Shown piece by piece: positions 1 to 10,948 of a stretch of DNA of 64,000 bases. This DNA is from Romanomermis culicivorax (Eukaryota > Nematoda > Enoplea > Mermithida > Mermithidae). A program made the position numbers and the translations under genes. How positions within the stretch are numbered: position 1 is the stretch's first letter; each line of letters opens with the position of its first letter. The notes under the pieces are model-generated. The model was given only the letters and a program-made list of their open reading frames with translations. It had not been told where the DNA came from and ran no database searches. The DNA is taken from NCBI GenBank assembly GCA_963922205.1, contig CAWUHX010000063.1, forward strand, positions 1 to 64,000, written 5' to 3'.

Positions 1-133
1 AGCCATAAGCTAATTGAATTGCTTATGTCCTTACTTATTCTCTTACTTATTTACTTACCCACTTGGTTGTGTTTTTAACTTTTAAAAAAACTTTTCCTTT
101 TTCATTTTTTATTTATTTGCTTTTTTAATTTAA

Positions 134-3100
134 GGTATTCACAATGCTCATCAATATTTAAAACATAATGATTTCCTGAAAGATAAACAGTGTATTACTC
201 AAATCAAGAACTCCGACAATTTATGTTTTGCTAGAGCTCTAACTGTTGCTAGAGCTTATGTTCATAAAAAAGATCAAAATTCTGTGGACAAATGGGGGAA
301 GTATTCGAAAGTCTGACAAGATACATGTACTGCAGACAAAGATCACTAAAGAATTGATGACCCAGGGCAGGGATAGCTAACCATCAGGGGTCCTGCGGTT
401 TTCATCAATAGGAAAAACTGCAAACTGTTCTATTACCGATTATCGAATCAAAATTTTTAGCAAAGAACAATTTAAGGATTTAATATTTAGAGGTTAGAGT
501 TCTTATTTTTCTGTTTATTGTGTATGCATTTAGAGTTTTAAGGACCTGAAGCAATGCATGTTTTGAATATTTACCACCATGATAACCATTGCTCAGTCAT
601 TACAGAGATGCCTGGTTTTTTTGACCATAGTTACTTTTGTCCTTATTGCGATCTAGCCTACAATAACAAAGTGGAACATAGATGCAAAAAACTTTTGCCC
701 GTTGTGTTACAATACACCCCTATGTAGCCAATTTAATGCTCAAAAATGCAAAGATTGTCAGCGATATTTTAAAAAAGACGAGTGTTTTGCTCGACAAAAG
801 TTTGTTTCTACTCAAAAAGGCCAAGCAAAACATCAAAAAACTGGGGGTATCTATTTGTTGACACTTTCAAAGTGTGCGAGCAATGTGATACACTGGTTCA
901 GGGTGCACATTCTAAACCTCATAATTGTGGTTATTTTGAATGCAAAACATGCAATAAGAGTGTACCTAGAAAAGGTATTAGATACAGTATAATTATTTTT
1001 TATTTAATTTAAAATTTTTTAAATTTTACGGCATTTATGTTTTATGCAACCTGTTGGTAGCAAACAAATTGAAGAGGAAGACATATTTGAAACAAATGAT
1101 GACGATGAAGGTGTTTAACAAAAACAATACGTGCCTGGTTGATGATGAAACAGGAATTACCGATAAGTGCCTCATTAATCAAAAATTTGTTTTTTTTATG
1201 ATTTTGAGACTATGCAGGAAAAAATTCTACAACAAACTGAACTAGGGGATGTATTTGAACATGAGCAAAATTTATGTGTTGTCCATACTGTGTGTGATCA
1301 GTGTCGTCAAAGCAAAGGAAATTTTGGTTTGCAATATGTGTGGTCAATGCAAGCATGTATTCATAGGCTCTACATGTCTAAATGGTTTCTGTGAATACCT
1401 TTTTGGAAAAGGCATGAAAAACATTACAGCAATAGCCTATAAATCTCAAGGATTTGATGGACAATTTATAATGCAGTTTTTGTACTGTAATGGTCATCAT
1501 AAACTAAATAACATCAATAAGGGTAAATTAAAGAATTGTTTTATAGTTTTTTCATTTTCATTCATTTGTTTATTTATTTTATTTATTTTTTCAGGTTTAG
1601 AATTGATGTGTATCAAAGTAGGATCAATAAAAATTATTGATTCTCTGAACTTTCTTCCAATGCCTTTAGCGGCTCTACTGAAAACATTTGGAATAAGTGA
1701 AATATGTAAAGTATATTTCCCGCATTTCTGTAATAGAAAGGAAAATTATGGATATATTCGACAGTATTCTTCACTGGACATGTATGGTTACAATGCTATG
1801 AAACCTGCAGCTCGTGCCACATTTGTGGATTGGTATAATGGAAAGCTTGAAGGAGTAAGTTTGTAAAAAAGCTATATAAATTTTGCATTTAGAAGTGTGT
1901 CCTTGTTTAGGATTGTCAGTTTAATATTGATAAGGAGCTACTCGATTACTGTGGTAGTGATGTACAGGTTTTACGACTGTGTTTGTACCAAATTTAGAGA
2001 TATTTTTATGGAAGAGAAACAGATGTTGGTCCTTTTGAAAAATCAATAACTATCGCCAGTGCTTGTAATCTTGTTTTCCTACATTTATTTTTGAAACCAA
2101 AAAGTATTGGTGTAATACCATAAGAAGGTTATGGTAAAGAAGAAATACAGTCTGCTATCACTTTAAAATAATTGAAATGGTTATCCAATAAAAATGAAAA
2201 ACTGTATATTCGACATAAACTTAATGGTTTGTGAAGTTCAAATTGGAAAATACAAGGTTGATGGTTTATTACGTAATTTGTTCTAAAATTTTGAAATTTT
2301 GGTTGCCCAAAATGTATGAAAAATAGACATCAGCTAACAGCTGATAAGGATACAAAAGCAGCCCATGCATATGAACGCACCTTTAATCGGGCTATGGAAC
2401 TTCAATCAATCAGTTATAATGTACTTGAAATGTGGGAATTCAATCTCTTACAACAACTTCTTTCAAATCCTGGAATGAAAACATTTTCTGCTACAGTTGA
2501 AATACCTGAACCTATAAACCCTTGAGAAGGTAAAATCTTAAAAAATGTTCTTTTCCATTTTGTCAAAAGTTTTGTTGTTTTTAGCTTTCTTTGGCAGTCA
2601 CACTAACGCCATAAAACAGTATCACAAAACTAAGTACAATGAGGATTGAACACCTGCAGAAAAGATAATGACCTAGATGTGTGCAGTCTATAGCCATTTG
2701 TCAACAAATATGGGAAATACCCTACAGGTCATCCAAAAACATTTACTGAAGGTTTTGAAGAGGTCAGCTCAACTTCCCAACCTTATGAAGGATTCATCAA
2801 ATGTACAGTTTTTACCACCCTGCAATCTCTTACACCCTGTTCAGCCATATTGGCATGGTGGTAAATTGTTGTTCCTTTTATGCAAAACTTGTACGCATAC
2901 TTCGCAAAAGAGGACTTGCGAACACAATGACCAAGACCGTGCATTAGATGGCACATGGGTTACAATAGAATTATAAAAAGCCCTAGAGATAGGATATAAA
3001 GTTTATTGTTACTGTAATAATTTGCTTTTTGTATGCAGATATTTTTATTTTTGTTTTTAGATCCTCAAGATTTTTGCAGTCTGGCATTACAATAACATTA

Positions 3101-4151
3101 AGCAATATCATCCAACCGAAAATGGTGATGGTAGTTTATCCACACAATATGTCAACACTTTTATGAAAATGAAACTAGTAAGTTTTATGTTATGTAAATG
3201 TGACAGAATTTGATAGTAATTTTATAGGAGAGTGAAGGTTACCCTGCTAGAACTCAGACAAATGAGCAAAAACGTGAATACGAAAGGGAAGTCTACACTC
3301 GAGAAAATATTTCATTGGACCCTTCAAAAATTTCGAAAAATCCTGGAAAGAGAGCTTTAGCAAAGCTAATGTTAAATTTGTTTTGGGGAAAGGTAACTGC
3401 ATTGTTTTGTATTTATTTAATTATTATTATTATTTTATGTTTTTAGTTTGGTCAGTGAAACAATATGGATAGGACTATTATCCACAATGCGCCTAAAGAG
3501 TATTTTGAACTCGTAATGAATGTTGTCAACATTATTAAGAATGTTAGACTAATCAATGAGCAAATGGTGTCAACTACCTATTGTCAACATGACGATTTTG
3601 CGGAGGTTATGGGGAATACTAATGCGGTTATAGCAGCTTATACAACAGCTCAAGCTTGACTGAAGTTATATTCTTACGTTGAATGATTAAAAAGTCGAGT
3701 ATTTTATTTTGACATGGACAGCATTATTTACTTGTCAACAGTTGACAAACAACAATATCAGGTACCTACTCGCTGGTGCCTCGGTGATATGATAGACAAA
3801 TTACGTGAATATGGCCCTGAATCTTACATTACTGAATTCGTCAGTAGAGGTCCTAAAAATTACACTTACAGACTGTACAGTCCATCTACCGACAAATACC
3901 ATCAGGTGATCAAGGTTTGCAGTATCACTTTGTCGTCAGATGCTATGAAAAAAGTTAATTTTTATTCCCTTCACGGAATGGTTTTTGCATTTGTAAAAAA
4001 CAATGGACAAGAAGAAGTAAATGTACACAGCCTTTGTATTGAGCTTCAACAAGATCCTAAAGTTGTTACCCGTAAAACTTTGAACAAATTTCATGTAGTA
4101 TATAATAAACATATTTTGAAATGTAATTTTTGTACATTTCCTTATGGTTAG
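134..4151 (+). pseudogene. Decayed Polinton/Maverick-type family-B DNA polymerase, interrupted by short introns
   Basis: Protein-primed type DNA polymerase B (DNA_pol_B_2 family), the replicase of Polinton/Maverick transposons. Seen in order: an N-terminal part with NLCFARALTVA near 220-250; a Cys/His-rich block (550-990) with repeated CxxC pairs; an exonuclease part with GFDGQFI near 1450; then the conserved segment KIIDSLNFLPMPLAAL (1628-1675). Motif A (SLYPxVNK type) lies near 2690 with its Tyr replaced by a stop. Motif B (LMLNLFWGK, then FGQ) is split by an intron at 3393-3446. Motif C is altered to FDMDS at 3709-3723. Intron-like gaps with GT..AG ends lie at 1523-1594, 1855-1910, 2530-2584, 3178-3227 and 3393-3446. 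Several stops and frame changes show it is dead. AATAAA follows the final stop near 4169. The 5' end may lie outside the window. Confidence 0.85.
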
Positions 4152-4258
4152 ACTAAATGATTTTTGCAATAAAACAAAAATGTTACATTGATTTAGAAGT
4201 TTTTCCTTTTGATATGTAAAGATTTTTGAACTCTCAAAATTTTCTACACACTTTTTAT
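4152..4258. other. 3' flank of the polymerase pseudogene
   Basis: Short AT-rich stretch after the final polymerase stop. It contains an AATAAA about 20 bases after the stop, consistent with a former poly(A) signal. Nothing else is seen. Confidence 0.4.
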
Positions 4259-4453
4259 GCCTGACTCATTCCGGTCATTTTTCTATAAAAGACCTTCTTG
4301 GTCATTTTTGGCAGACAATCAACTTTATAAGCACGCACCCCTAAGAATAATGTTCCATCGCGTATAGACTCTTTCCAGATTTCACTCATAGAACAGACCA
4401 TTACTGACCAATCTGACCAATCTGACAACTACTGACTGGAATGATCATTCAGG
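4259..4453. mobile_element. Small inverted-repeat element (MITE-like)
   Basis: The left end CCTGACTCATTCCGGTCA is matched, inverted and imperfectly, by TGACTGGAATGATCATTCAGG at the right end, about 195 bases away. The inside is non-coding and contains several TGACC/GACCAA words. I cannot identify a clear target-site duplication, so the superfamily is unknown. Confidence 0.45.
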
Positions 4454-5342
4454 AATTGGACCTCTGAACATATTTACACCTGCAGGGGGTGCCCTTTTGT
4501 CAAAGGGGGTCCGGGGGCACAAATATTTGAAAGACTTCCTCTGCCCACAGAGAAATTCATTTTTTATACATGCTTTCTTTTTATTTCTTTTCCATTTTTT
4601 GTTCACTTTAGTTTTTCTTTTCTATTTTCTGTTTGTCATCGATTTTCCTTTTCCACCTGCAGTAACACACCTATTACCCTAACTCCACTATTACCATAAT
4701 CCAAAAATTACTGTAATTCTACTATTAGGGCAACATAAGAACCTGTTTGCTTAACCCTGGGGCCTATAAATCAACAAAAAATCGAGCATATAAGCTTACC
4801 ATATGATCTATAAATCAGCCAAAAATGACAAATTATAAGTCATACAAAAAAGATAGGGATATCCTTAACCATACGACCTATACAGGCCGGCCTTACTACT
4901 CATGTGAATCAAGGATTCATAGGTGATGTTTCCATGCTTATCTGGTAAAGTGGGTGGTCCTAAATCTCTAATTCTCGGAAATGGGGGGAAAATTCTAAGA
5001 ATTCCAAACCTAATTCCAGGAATTGGTCTTGCAAAGAAAGTTATTGTTCATAAGAATGTATGTAAAAAGTGATGACGTAGAAACTAAGGTAGAAAGATGG
5101 AAAAATTGAAACAAAAATAAGAAGGCATAAAAAGTTACCATAAGAAAAGGGGAGGATTTAATATAGTAAGAATTACAGTAAGATTCTAAAACTTCACAAC
5201 ATGGTTTATCAATTTAATGATTTGTGCTTTAGTGGCAGAGTTCTAACAGCAACTTTATAGAAAGCAAGGTTTGCCACACTGAAAACCATGATGATATCGG
5301 AATCGTCCATGTTGTTAACTGATTTATCATTGAAGGTCGATA
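4454..5342. other. No gene seen
   Basis: AT-rich non-coding DNA. The open frames here are short and T-rich or biased, with no recognisable domain. No terminal repeats or RNA gene could be supported. Confidence 0.4.
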
Positions 5343-5952
5343 CTATAGTCTGTTTTTTCTAAAATGCTCGTAACCAAAAAAAGACGAAATAAAGTATACA
5401 TTGCTTGTTCAATTACCGTAACCAAAAAAAGACGAAATAAAGTATACATTGCTTGTTCAATTATATACATTGCTTGTTCAATTACCATACTATACTGTAT
5501 CACGGAAAAAACGCAGCAATTGAAATTTGATGGAATTGAAGGCTATTTGTTACAAAAAAAGTTGGGAATGATAAAAGAATTTTGCACATGGTTTTCATTT
5601 AATTAAAAAAATTGGGAATCAAGATCATGTCACAATTGGTATGCTTAGGAAAGTTGAAATCTCAAAATTGGGCCTATTGTGCCGCAGCACTGGTCATTTG
5701 CTTAGCTTCCTCTGTGCATAGCGAATATTTTTTTAGCCCTGTGAATTTTTTTTGAGCATTTCTCGCATTAGTGGGAAATTATTTTTGAATGAGTTATTGA
5801 GTTTAGTTAAGCATTTAGTCACAGCTTACCACTGCTAGTTAATCTATTCCTAACATACACTCAACAAGGATATTATCTTGGCATGAAATTCTGCATGCCT
5901 ACTTACTTTCAGCATTTTTGCATTACAAGCATTTGAAAAAAACAGACTATAG
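5343..5952. mobile_element. Inverted-repeat element of about 610 bp
   Basis: The left end, beginning CTATAGTCTGTTTTTTC, is matched in inverse orientation over about 30 bases by the right end, which finishes AAAACAGACTATAG. This is a typical TIR pair for a non-autonomous DNA transposon. No convincing target-site duplication was found. The interior is non-coding and contains the tandem repeat at 5370-5486. Confidence 0.5.
5370..5486. repeat. 48-bp tandem duplication with partial third unit
   Basis: A 48-base unit starting GTAACCAAAAAAAGACG and ending TTGTTCAATTACC occurs at 5370-5417. It repeats directly at 5418-5463, and its last 24 bases are present again at 5464-5486. The duplication keeps one frame open, which explains the repeated peptide of the overlapping short ORF; it is not evidence of a gene. 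Confidence 0.85.
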
Positions 5953-6708
5953 CTTTTGTACTTCAGTTAAGTCATCTTTCGAATCAGGTAGGCCGAAAAG
6001 TACTGCACAATATGTTTCTTTCTTTTACTTTCCCATTTCATCCCATCCTGAATTAAAAACTGGAAATAGGATACGTCAAAATTTTGATTTTGATTTAAAT
6101 TCAAATTTATGTTGCCGAGATGAATAGGATTGATGATTTTTTTTTATTTTTGAAGGCGGGCGCCCAACAGAGAATTTATAAGTTTAATTTGACTTAGAAA
6201 TGATTGGAAAGTTGGTTTACAATTGGTACAAATAAAAAGACGAATGAATCCAGCATTATTATAGGTGTCGCTATGGAAAAATTTAGTAACAGCAGCGGGT
6301 AATTTTGTATATTCACCCAGCACAAAAATCACACCACCCAGCACAAAAATCACAATTAAGGGCATCATTGTGTTGATTTGTAACTAATTTCGAACATATT
6401 GAACATGGCGAATCATCGGAGTTTTCTTTAGTTTGGTGTGAATCATGTGGTTTTTCATACCTACAGTAATTGAATATTGCCACATCCATTTGCTGGAAAC
6501 CATAGCACCTAATTCCGTTGAGTCATGATGTCAGAACGCGGTTCTTGCCTTTTTTGACGACATAATCATTGGGTTTACATACATCAAATAAAGTTTTCGT
6601 TCGGGTGCTAGGTATATATTTCTGAATAGACAGAACAGGTTTCAACGTTTCGTATGTGAGAATCATGTGATAGATTGTTTTACTGTATTTCCAGTCCGGT
6701 CAATCATG
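5953..6708. other. No gene seen
   Basis: Non-coding AT-rich DNA with a short direct repeat, CACCCAGCACAAAAATCACA, near 6315-6350. No domain, TIR or RNA gene was recognised. Confidence 0.4.
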
Positions 6709-6716
6709 CTCCCAAC

Positions 6717-8037
6717 CAGGGTTTTTTTTGCACACAGCAACCAAATTTCGGGCTGTGCAACCAAATTTTTTCTGCCAAGTTGCACAGTGCAACTTGAGGC
6801 CTGACTGCTCTTGTAAGAAGGTTATTGGGTTTTCTGTCCAGAGATGCATTGTTATGCGTTCTAAAATAGAAAAAAGTGAAAATTTTCCGGCGCTTCGCGC
6901 CGGGTTTCAATTCATATATAATTTTCCATATTATTGTAGTGCGCGGTTAGAAAAGGTCATTCTAGTTAGTGCTTAAAGGTTCTAATTATCATCATAGTAT
7001 GGTTTAATGTTTGATCCTTTTTTTGACGAAGTTGATGAAAACCAACATTTTTCTCGATAATTTTCCCAAAATTTTTTTGCGATCTTCACAAAACATTTGA
7101 ATTTTGACTTTCATGTGATTAAAACATTTTGAGTGTAAGACAATGCTAGAAATTTTTGGCGGTTGAAAGCCGCTTGCCTAGTTTTTGGATTTCAGTTTGT
7201 CCCACTGAAAATTCATAAAATTCACCGAGAAACCAAACTTTCTGTCTGGGAAATAAAAGTTGAAATGCATACCTGTACTTGGGCGGGCATACCTGTACTT
7301 GGGGGGGGGGGACCTCCCCCCAACTTGGCCAACCTAGTACCCAAAATCATTTACCACCCCCCCAACCCCCCCCCCCCCCCAGTTTGGAAAAAATTAAAAA
7401 AATTTGCCAAAAAGTGTATGTTTTTTGGCCTTTTTTGGGAAAAATTTCGACTTTTTTCTACCCCCCCCCCAAAATTTCGGATTTACCCCCCCCCCCCAAC
7501 TGGTCGGCGGAGGTCTTTCAGGTATGTGGGCGGGGGGGTTGGGGGGGACACCCAAACTTGGCCAACCCTGTACCCAAAATCATCCAACCCCCCCAGTTTG
7601 GAAAAAATTAAAAAACTTTGCCAAAAAGTGTATGTTTTTTGGCTTAATTTCGACTTTTTTCTACTCCCTCTCCTAATTTTGGATTTACCCCCCCCCAACT
7701 GGTCGGAGGTCTTACAGGTACGGTGAAAAGATCCATTTTCCAGCATTCCAGAATATTGAAATCCAGAAAAAATTATTGAAATCCAGAAAACTCTAGTCTA
7801 GTCATATTAACTTTTTCATTTGATCTCCAAAACTCAAAAAATTGGGTTTTAAATGCCTGAAACCGACGCGGATCGAATGAAATGTCAAGAAAACTAGTTT
7901 GCGATGGTTTTTCTGATAAATTTAAACAAATTTATCGATTTTAGAGTAAGCAACTAAAAATTTATCTGTGCAACCAAAATTTTTCCCCAAGTTGCACATT
8001 GCCATGCAACCTGGCATGTGCAAAAAATAAAACCCTG
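6717..8037. mobile_element. Non-autonomous hAT element (CAGGG termini, 8-bp TSD)
   Basis: The left terminus CAGGGTTTTTTTTGCACA is matched by the inverted right terminus TGTGCAAAAAATAAAACCCTG. The element is bounded by the 8-bp duplication CTCCCAAC (6709-6716 and 8038-8045). CAGGG ends and an 8-bp duplication are hallmarks of the hAT superfamily. Subterminal GCAACCAAATTT and TTGCACA words occur near both ends. No transposase is seen. It contains a GC hairpin (CCGGCGCTTCGCGCCGG, 6887-6903) and a nested G-tract MITE at 7268-7722. Confidence 0.88.
7268..7722. mobile_element. G/C-tract MITE, tandem dimer
   Basis: Begins CATACCTGTACTTGGG and ends CTTACAGGTACG. Inside are long G and C homopolymer runs around a conserved core (TTTGGAAAAAATTAAAAA...GCCAAAAAGTGTATG...TTTCGACTTTTTTCTA). 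The core occurs twice in direct orientation (7380-7470 and 7595-7670), so this copy is a head-to-tail dimer joined near 7527. Flanks TTGAAATG and GTGAAAAG match at 6 of 8 positions. Its proline- and glycine-rich reading frames are artefacts of the homopolymers. Confidence 0.75.
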
Positions 8038-8252
8038 CTCCCAACATGCAGTATTTTTTTTTGCTCAAAACTTTTTGACCCATTTGAGGAAAAACCTCAT
8101 AAAATTTCTCCTCGTGGGGAAAAAGCAATTTTTTTAGTGCTTAAAAATCGCTCAAAATCATTTCTGATGTGATTTTTGAATGTTTCTCATTAACTTGCAT
8201 CTTATTCCGCCTATAAACTGACATTTTTTTGAAAAAAGACTCCAGCTATGAC

Positions 8253-8410
8253 CATACCTGTAAGACCACTGACCAGTTGGGGGGGGGGGGTCGAAAAAAG
8301 TCGAAATTTTTCCCAAAAAAGGCCAAAAACATACACTTTTTTGCCAATTTTTTCCAAACTGGGGGGATGGGGTTGGGTATATGGTTGGCCAAGTTGGGGG
8401 GGGGGCGGTC
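8253..8410. mobile_element. G-tract MITE, left part, split by gypsy element A
   Basis: Starts CATACCTGTAAGACC and carries the family core in one copy (TCGAAAAAAGTCG, ATACACTTTTTTGCC, AAACTGGGG). At 8411 it is interrupted by the 5' LTR of element A. It resumes at 23616 and ends ATTACAGGTATG at 23646. The retroelement's 4-bp duplication GGTC lies at both junctions (8407-8410 and 23612-23615), so this MITE pre-dates the gypsy insertion. Confidence 0.8.
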
Positions 8411-8431
8411 TGTTGTGGGGCGAATTGACGT

Positions 8432-10292
8432 TAGTGATGGACCGATGCATCGGCATCGGCCGATTGTTGCGTTTTTTTGCCATCGGCCATCGGCCGATGT
8501 TTTGCAAAAAAATCGGCCGATGGCCGATTGTTTGTCAACTTTCTGTTACAATTAATGCAGGTGCTTATGCTCAAAAAACAGGTTGTTCACATATATATTT
8601 CACAGTTACTTTAGTAAATACATTATTTTTTGTGAAAATAGTTGTTTTAATGTCTGGCATATTTGCCCTGTGTTGCCATTGATGAACTAAATAACAAGAA
8701 TTTGACAAGCTATGAATGAAATATTTTAGCTACGGCGGTAAGAATATACTTTAATACATTTATAATGTATCCACCCCTTAGATAATTATGTTTTGGCAGC
8801 TTGTAAATTTGTTAAAATCTTTTGCAGAAACTATAAAAATCTATGAATCTAAAAAAGCCTGTATTTCGGAAAAAATAGCGGAAGAAAAGTAAGCTAGATT
8901 TTGTGGCTAAATTTTTTTGAAGAACAAAAATTAAATAATCGTAGATAAAGAATTTTACGCCACTCAATCCATATTTCAACTTCCTGGATTGGGTTCATTA
9001 AAGGAGGAATTTTCGGGAAAAACGAATCAATATTTTCATAGAAATGATAATCGAGCCCACTTTAAACCCATTGAAGACAATAGACTTCATGCTTTGGCAT
9101 CTTTACTATATTCTGTTTTTTATAAAATGGTTCCAAGCAGAAGATTGACACAAAACAGTACCATCATCAAAGTCGTTTACATAAGGCTGTTACGGTAAAA
9201 TTTTTCACTCGAAAAATTTTTAAAGGTTAGGTTAGTATGCTCACTAATTTCCAGTGCTATATGATATAGTATTTATTAGAAAGTCGTGAAAATCTAAAAT
9301 ACTACTTGCTTTCCACTTTCATTATTTAGAAGCATTTCAAGGAAAACAGACTATAGATCCTCGATTTAAAAAGGATCGATCGAAATTTGAAATACAAACA
9401 TACAAATCAAAATTAAATAAGTTAGGCTCTCTGTGATCCTCAAGCAGAAGACAAAGCTTATCTAGCTTTGGTTAGAATGGTTGTCGATCAAAAACAACAA
9501 AATCAACGCTTTTCTGAAAATATGGTTCAAAAATTTGAATGAATCTTCAAACTCATTCTCCAAACTTTCTCAGTAAGCCACAATTGATACTAATGTAAAT
9601 AATTCAAGCATTTACACAAAACTGACCAATTTCAGGCACTATTTGACTATTGCAAGTTCATCTGAAGATGAGCTGTAGCCTGAAAAATATGCAACGTCAA
9701 CATTTGAGCAAGCAAAAGCCATTGTTTTGGAATACATTACTAGAATAATGGAAGAAAAATGCTGGAACAAAACCAGAATTAGCTAATGTGAGTCAAAATA
9801 GTGTGCAATTGAAAATAAGTTTCATTATGAAAAAAATTTCTTCAACTTGCCTTGAAATTTTTATCAGCCCCAATTGGGTCAGTAGCTAGTGAATGATCAT
9901 TTTAAAAAGCAAAAGATGTTAGAAGTGGAAAAAGATCCCTTTTATTGCTGAGATTGGATTCAATAGTGCAAACTGGAAAAACAAGCTAAAGTTGAAGAAG
10001 CTTCTAGTGAACTCAGCAATCAAAGTGAAGGTAGTACAACAGATGCCTTTGTTGATGACAAATTGGATGAATGAAAATTATTGTTAATTATTGAATTTTG
10101 AAAATATCAGTAGAACTTTGTGAATAATTCATAATAATTTGAAATTTGTTACAGTGTAGCAACTTCAGGTTGCATTTTGTACATGTTACAGCCGATGCAT
10201 CGGCAATCGGCCATCGGCCGATGCCATCGGTGACCCTGGCAGATGCATCGGCATCGGCCGATGGCAAATTTTCGGCCATCGGTCCATCACTA
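8432..10292 (+). mobile_element. hAT transposon inside the 5' LTR (TIR TAGTGATGG, 8-bp TSD ATTGACGT)
   Basis: Ends TAGTGATGGACCGATGCATC and CGGTCCATCACTA are inverted repeats rich in CGGCCGAT words. The 8-bp duplication ATTGACGT lies at 8424-8431 and 10293-10300, exactly interrupting the LTR. The internal sequence carries a degenerate hAT transposase in the plus direction. Termini and duplication size agree with the hAT superfamily. Confidence 0.92.
8950..10075 (+). pseudogene. Degenerate hAT transposase
   Basis: The fragment at 8989-9198 (HALASLLYSVFYK) belongs to the transposase core. Near 9330-9430 the frame reads TIDPRFKKDRSKF, the DPRFK signature of hAT transposases. Near 9870-9950 the C-terminal dimerisation region is recognisable: PIGSVASE, then KAKDV...GKRS, corresponding to the family's S/A-x-ER-x-FS...RN/SRL pattern. 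Many stops and frame changes interrupt it, and the N-terminal BED finger is not seen. Confidence 0.7.
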
Positions 10293-10852
10293 ATTGACGT
10301 AATTGTAAAGTTCGTGGCGCTTTCGAGTAAAGGTCCGCAAGTTAGGAAAAGAAAGATCGTGACAAGACTTGCGAAGAGGCGTGGCTACAATGTGAAGAAA
10401 TTGTGAAAATGTTTTTCAATTGAGATCGTTTGTACTGTAGCCAGATGGTTGTGTTTTTCTGATTGTGTGGAGAGTTTGAGGCGGTGATTTGTACATTAGT
10501 AAATTGTGTTTTGAGTGTGTGGAATAGGTTAAGTCAAACTATTTAGAAAATAGTTTGAGTAATCAGGTGAAACTCCGAATCGGTTAAGATAGTACGGCCC
10601 AAATTTCAGCATCCAAAAACCTTTGATGACCTGAGCGAAGATCCCTGGATAAATTGACATAGCACTCTATACGAGCCCGTCAATCTCCTGCGTACCATTA
10701 TCATTGCGTTGATTTCATCAAACACTCCGAGTGTTCTGTTTCTAGCTTTCCACACGCTCTACTACGTTCCGTACTTCTCTTATTTAAATGCCCGATAAAT
10801 CGTCAAGCTACATAGCTTTATTTTCATCGTCTTATTTTCTCACGCATGACAT

Positions 10853-10870
10853 AATTTAGTGACCCTACCA
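10853..10870 (+). other. Probable primer-binding site of element A
   Basis: Directly after the LTR end comes AATTTAGTGACCC. In many gypsy elements this position reads TTTGGTGACCC with the TGG complementary to a tRNA 3' CCA. Here the G appears changed to A. The assignment rests on position and resemblance only. Confidence 0.4.
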
Positions 10871-10948
10871 GCTCGTTTAAAGGTTGAGGAAATGCTGAAA
10901 CTTGTGAAAAATCGAAAATCGGAAAAACTACCAGACTCAACTTGAAAA

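Larger units (their letters stand above)
8411..10851 (+). repeat. 5' LTR of element A, split by a hAT insertion
   Basis: LTR parts are 8411-8431 and 10301-10851. It begins TGTTGTGGGGCGAATTGA and ends CTCACGCATGACA (TG..CA). Without the insertion it is 572 bases, the same as the 3' LTR at 23040-23611. TATTTAAA (about 10781) followed by a GATAAATC word matches the promoter/poly(A) zone of the other LTR, which has AATAAATC. Confidence 0.93.

Noticed and set aside
7163-7746. Overlapping 90-187 codon open frames on both strands
   Set aside because: They arise from long G and C homopolymer runs of a MITE, which remove stop codons; Pro/Gly-rich products have no domain.
9330-9356. Similarity of AAGCATTTCAAGGAAAACAGACTATAG to the right end of the 5343-5952 element
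   Set aside because: Here the sequence is part of the hAT transposase frame (TIDPRFK region). The likeness may be coincidence, and no paired terminus exists nearby.
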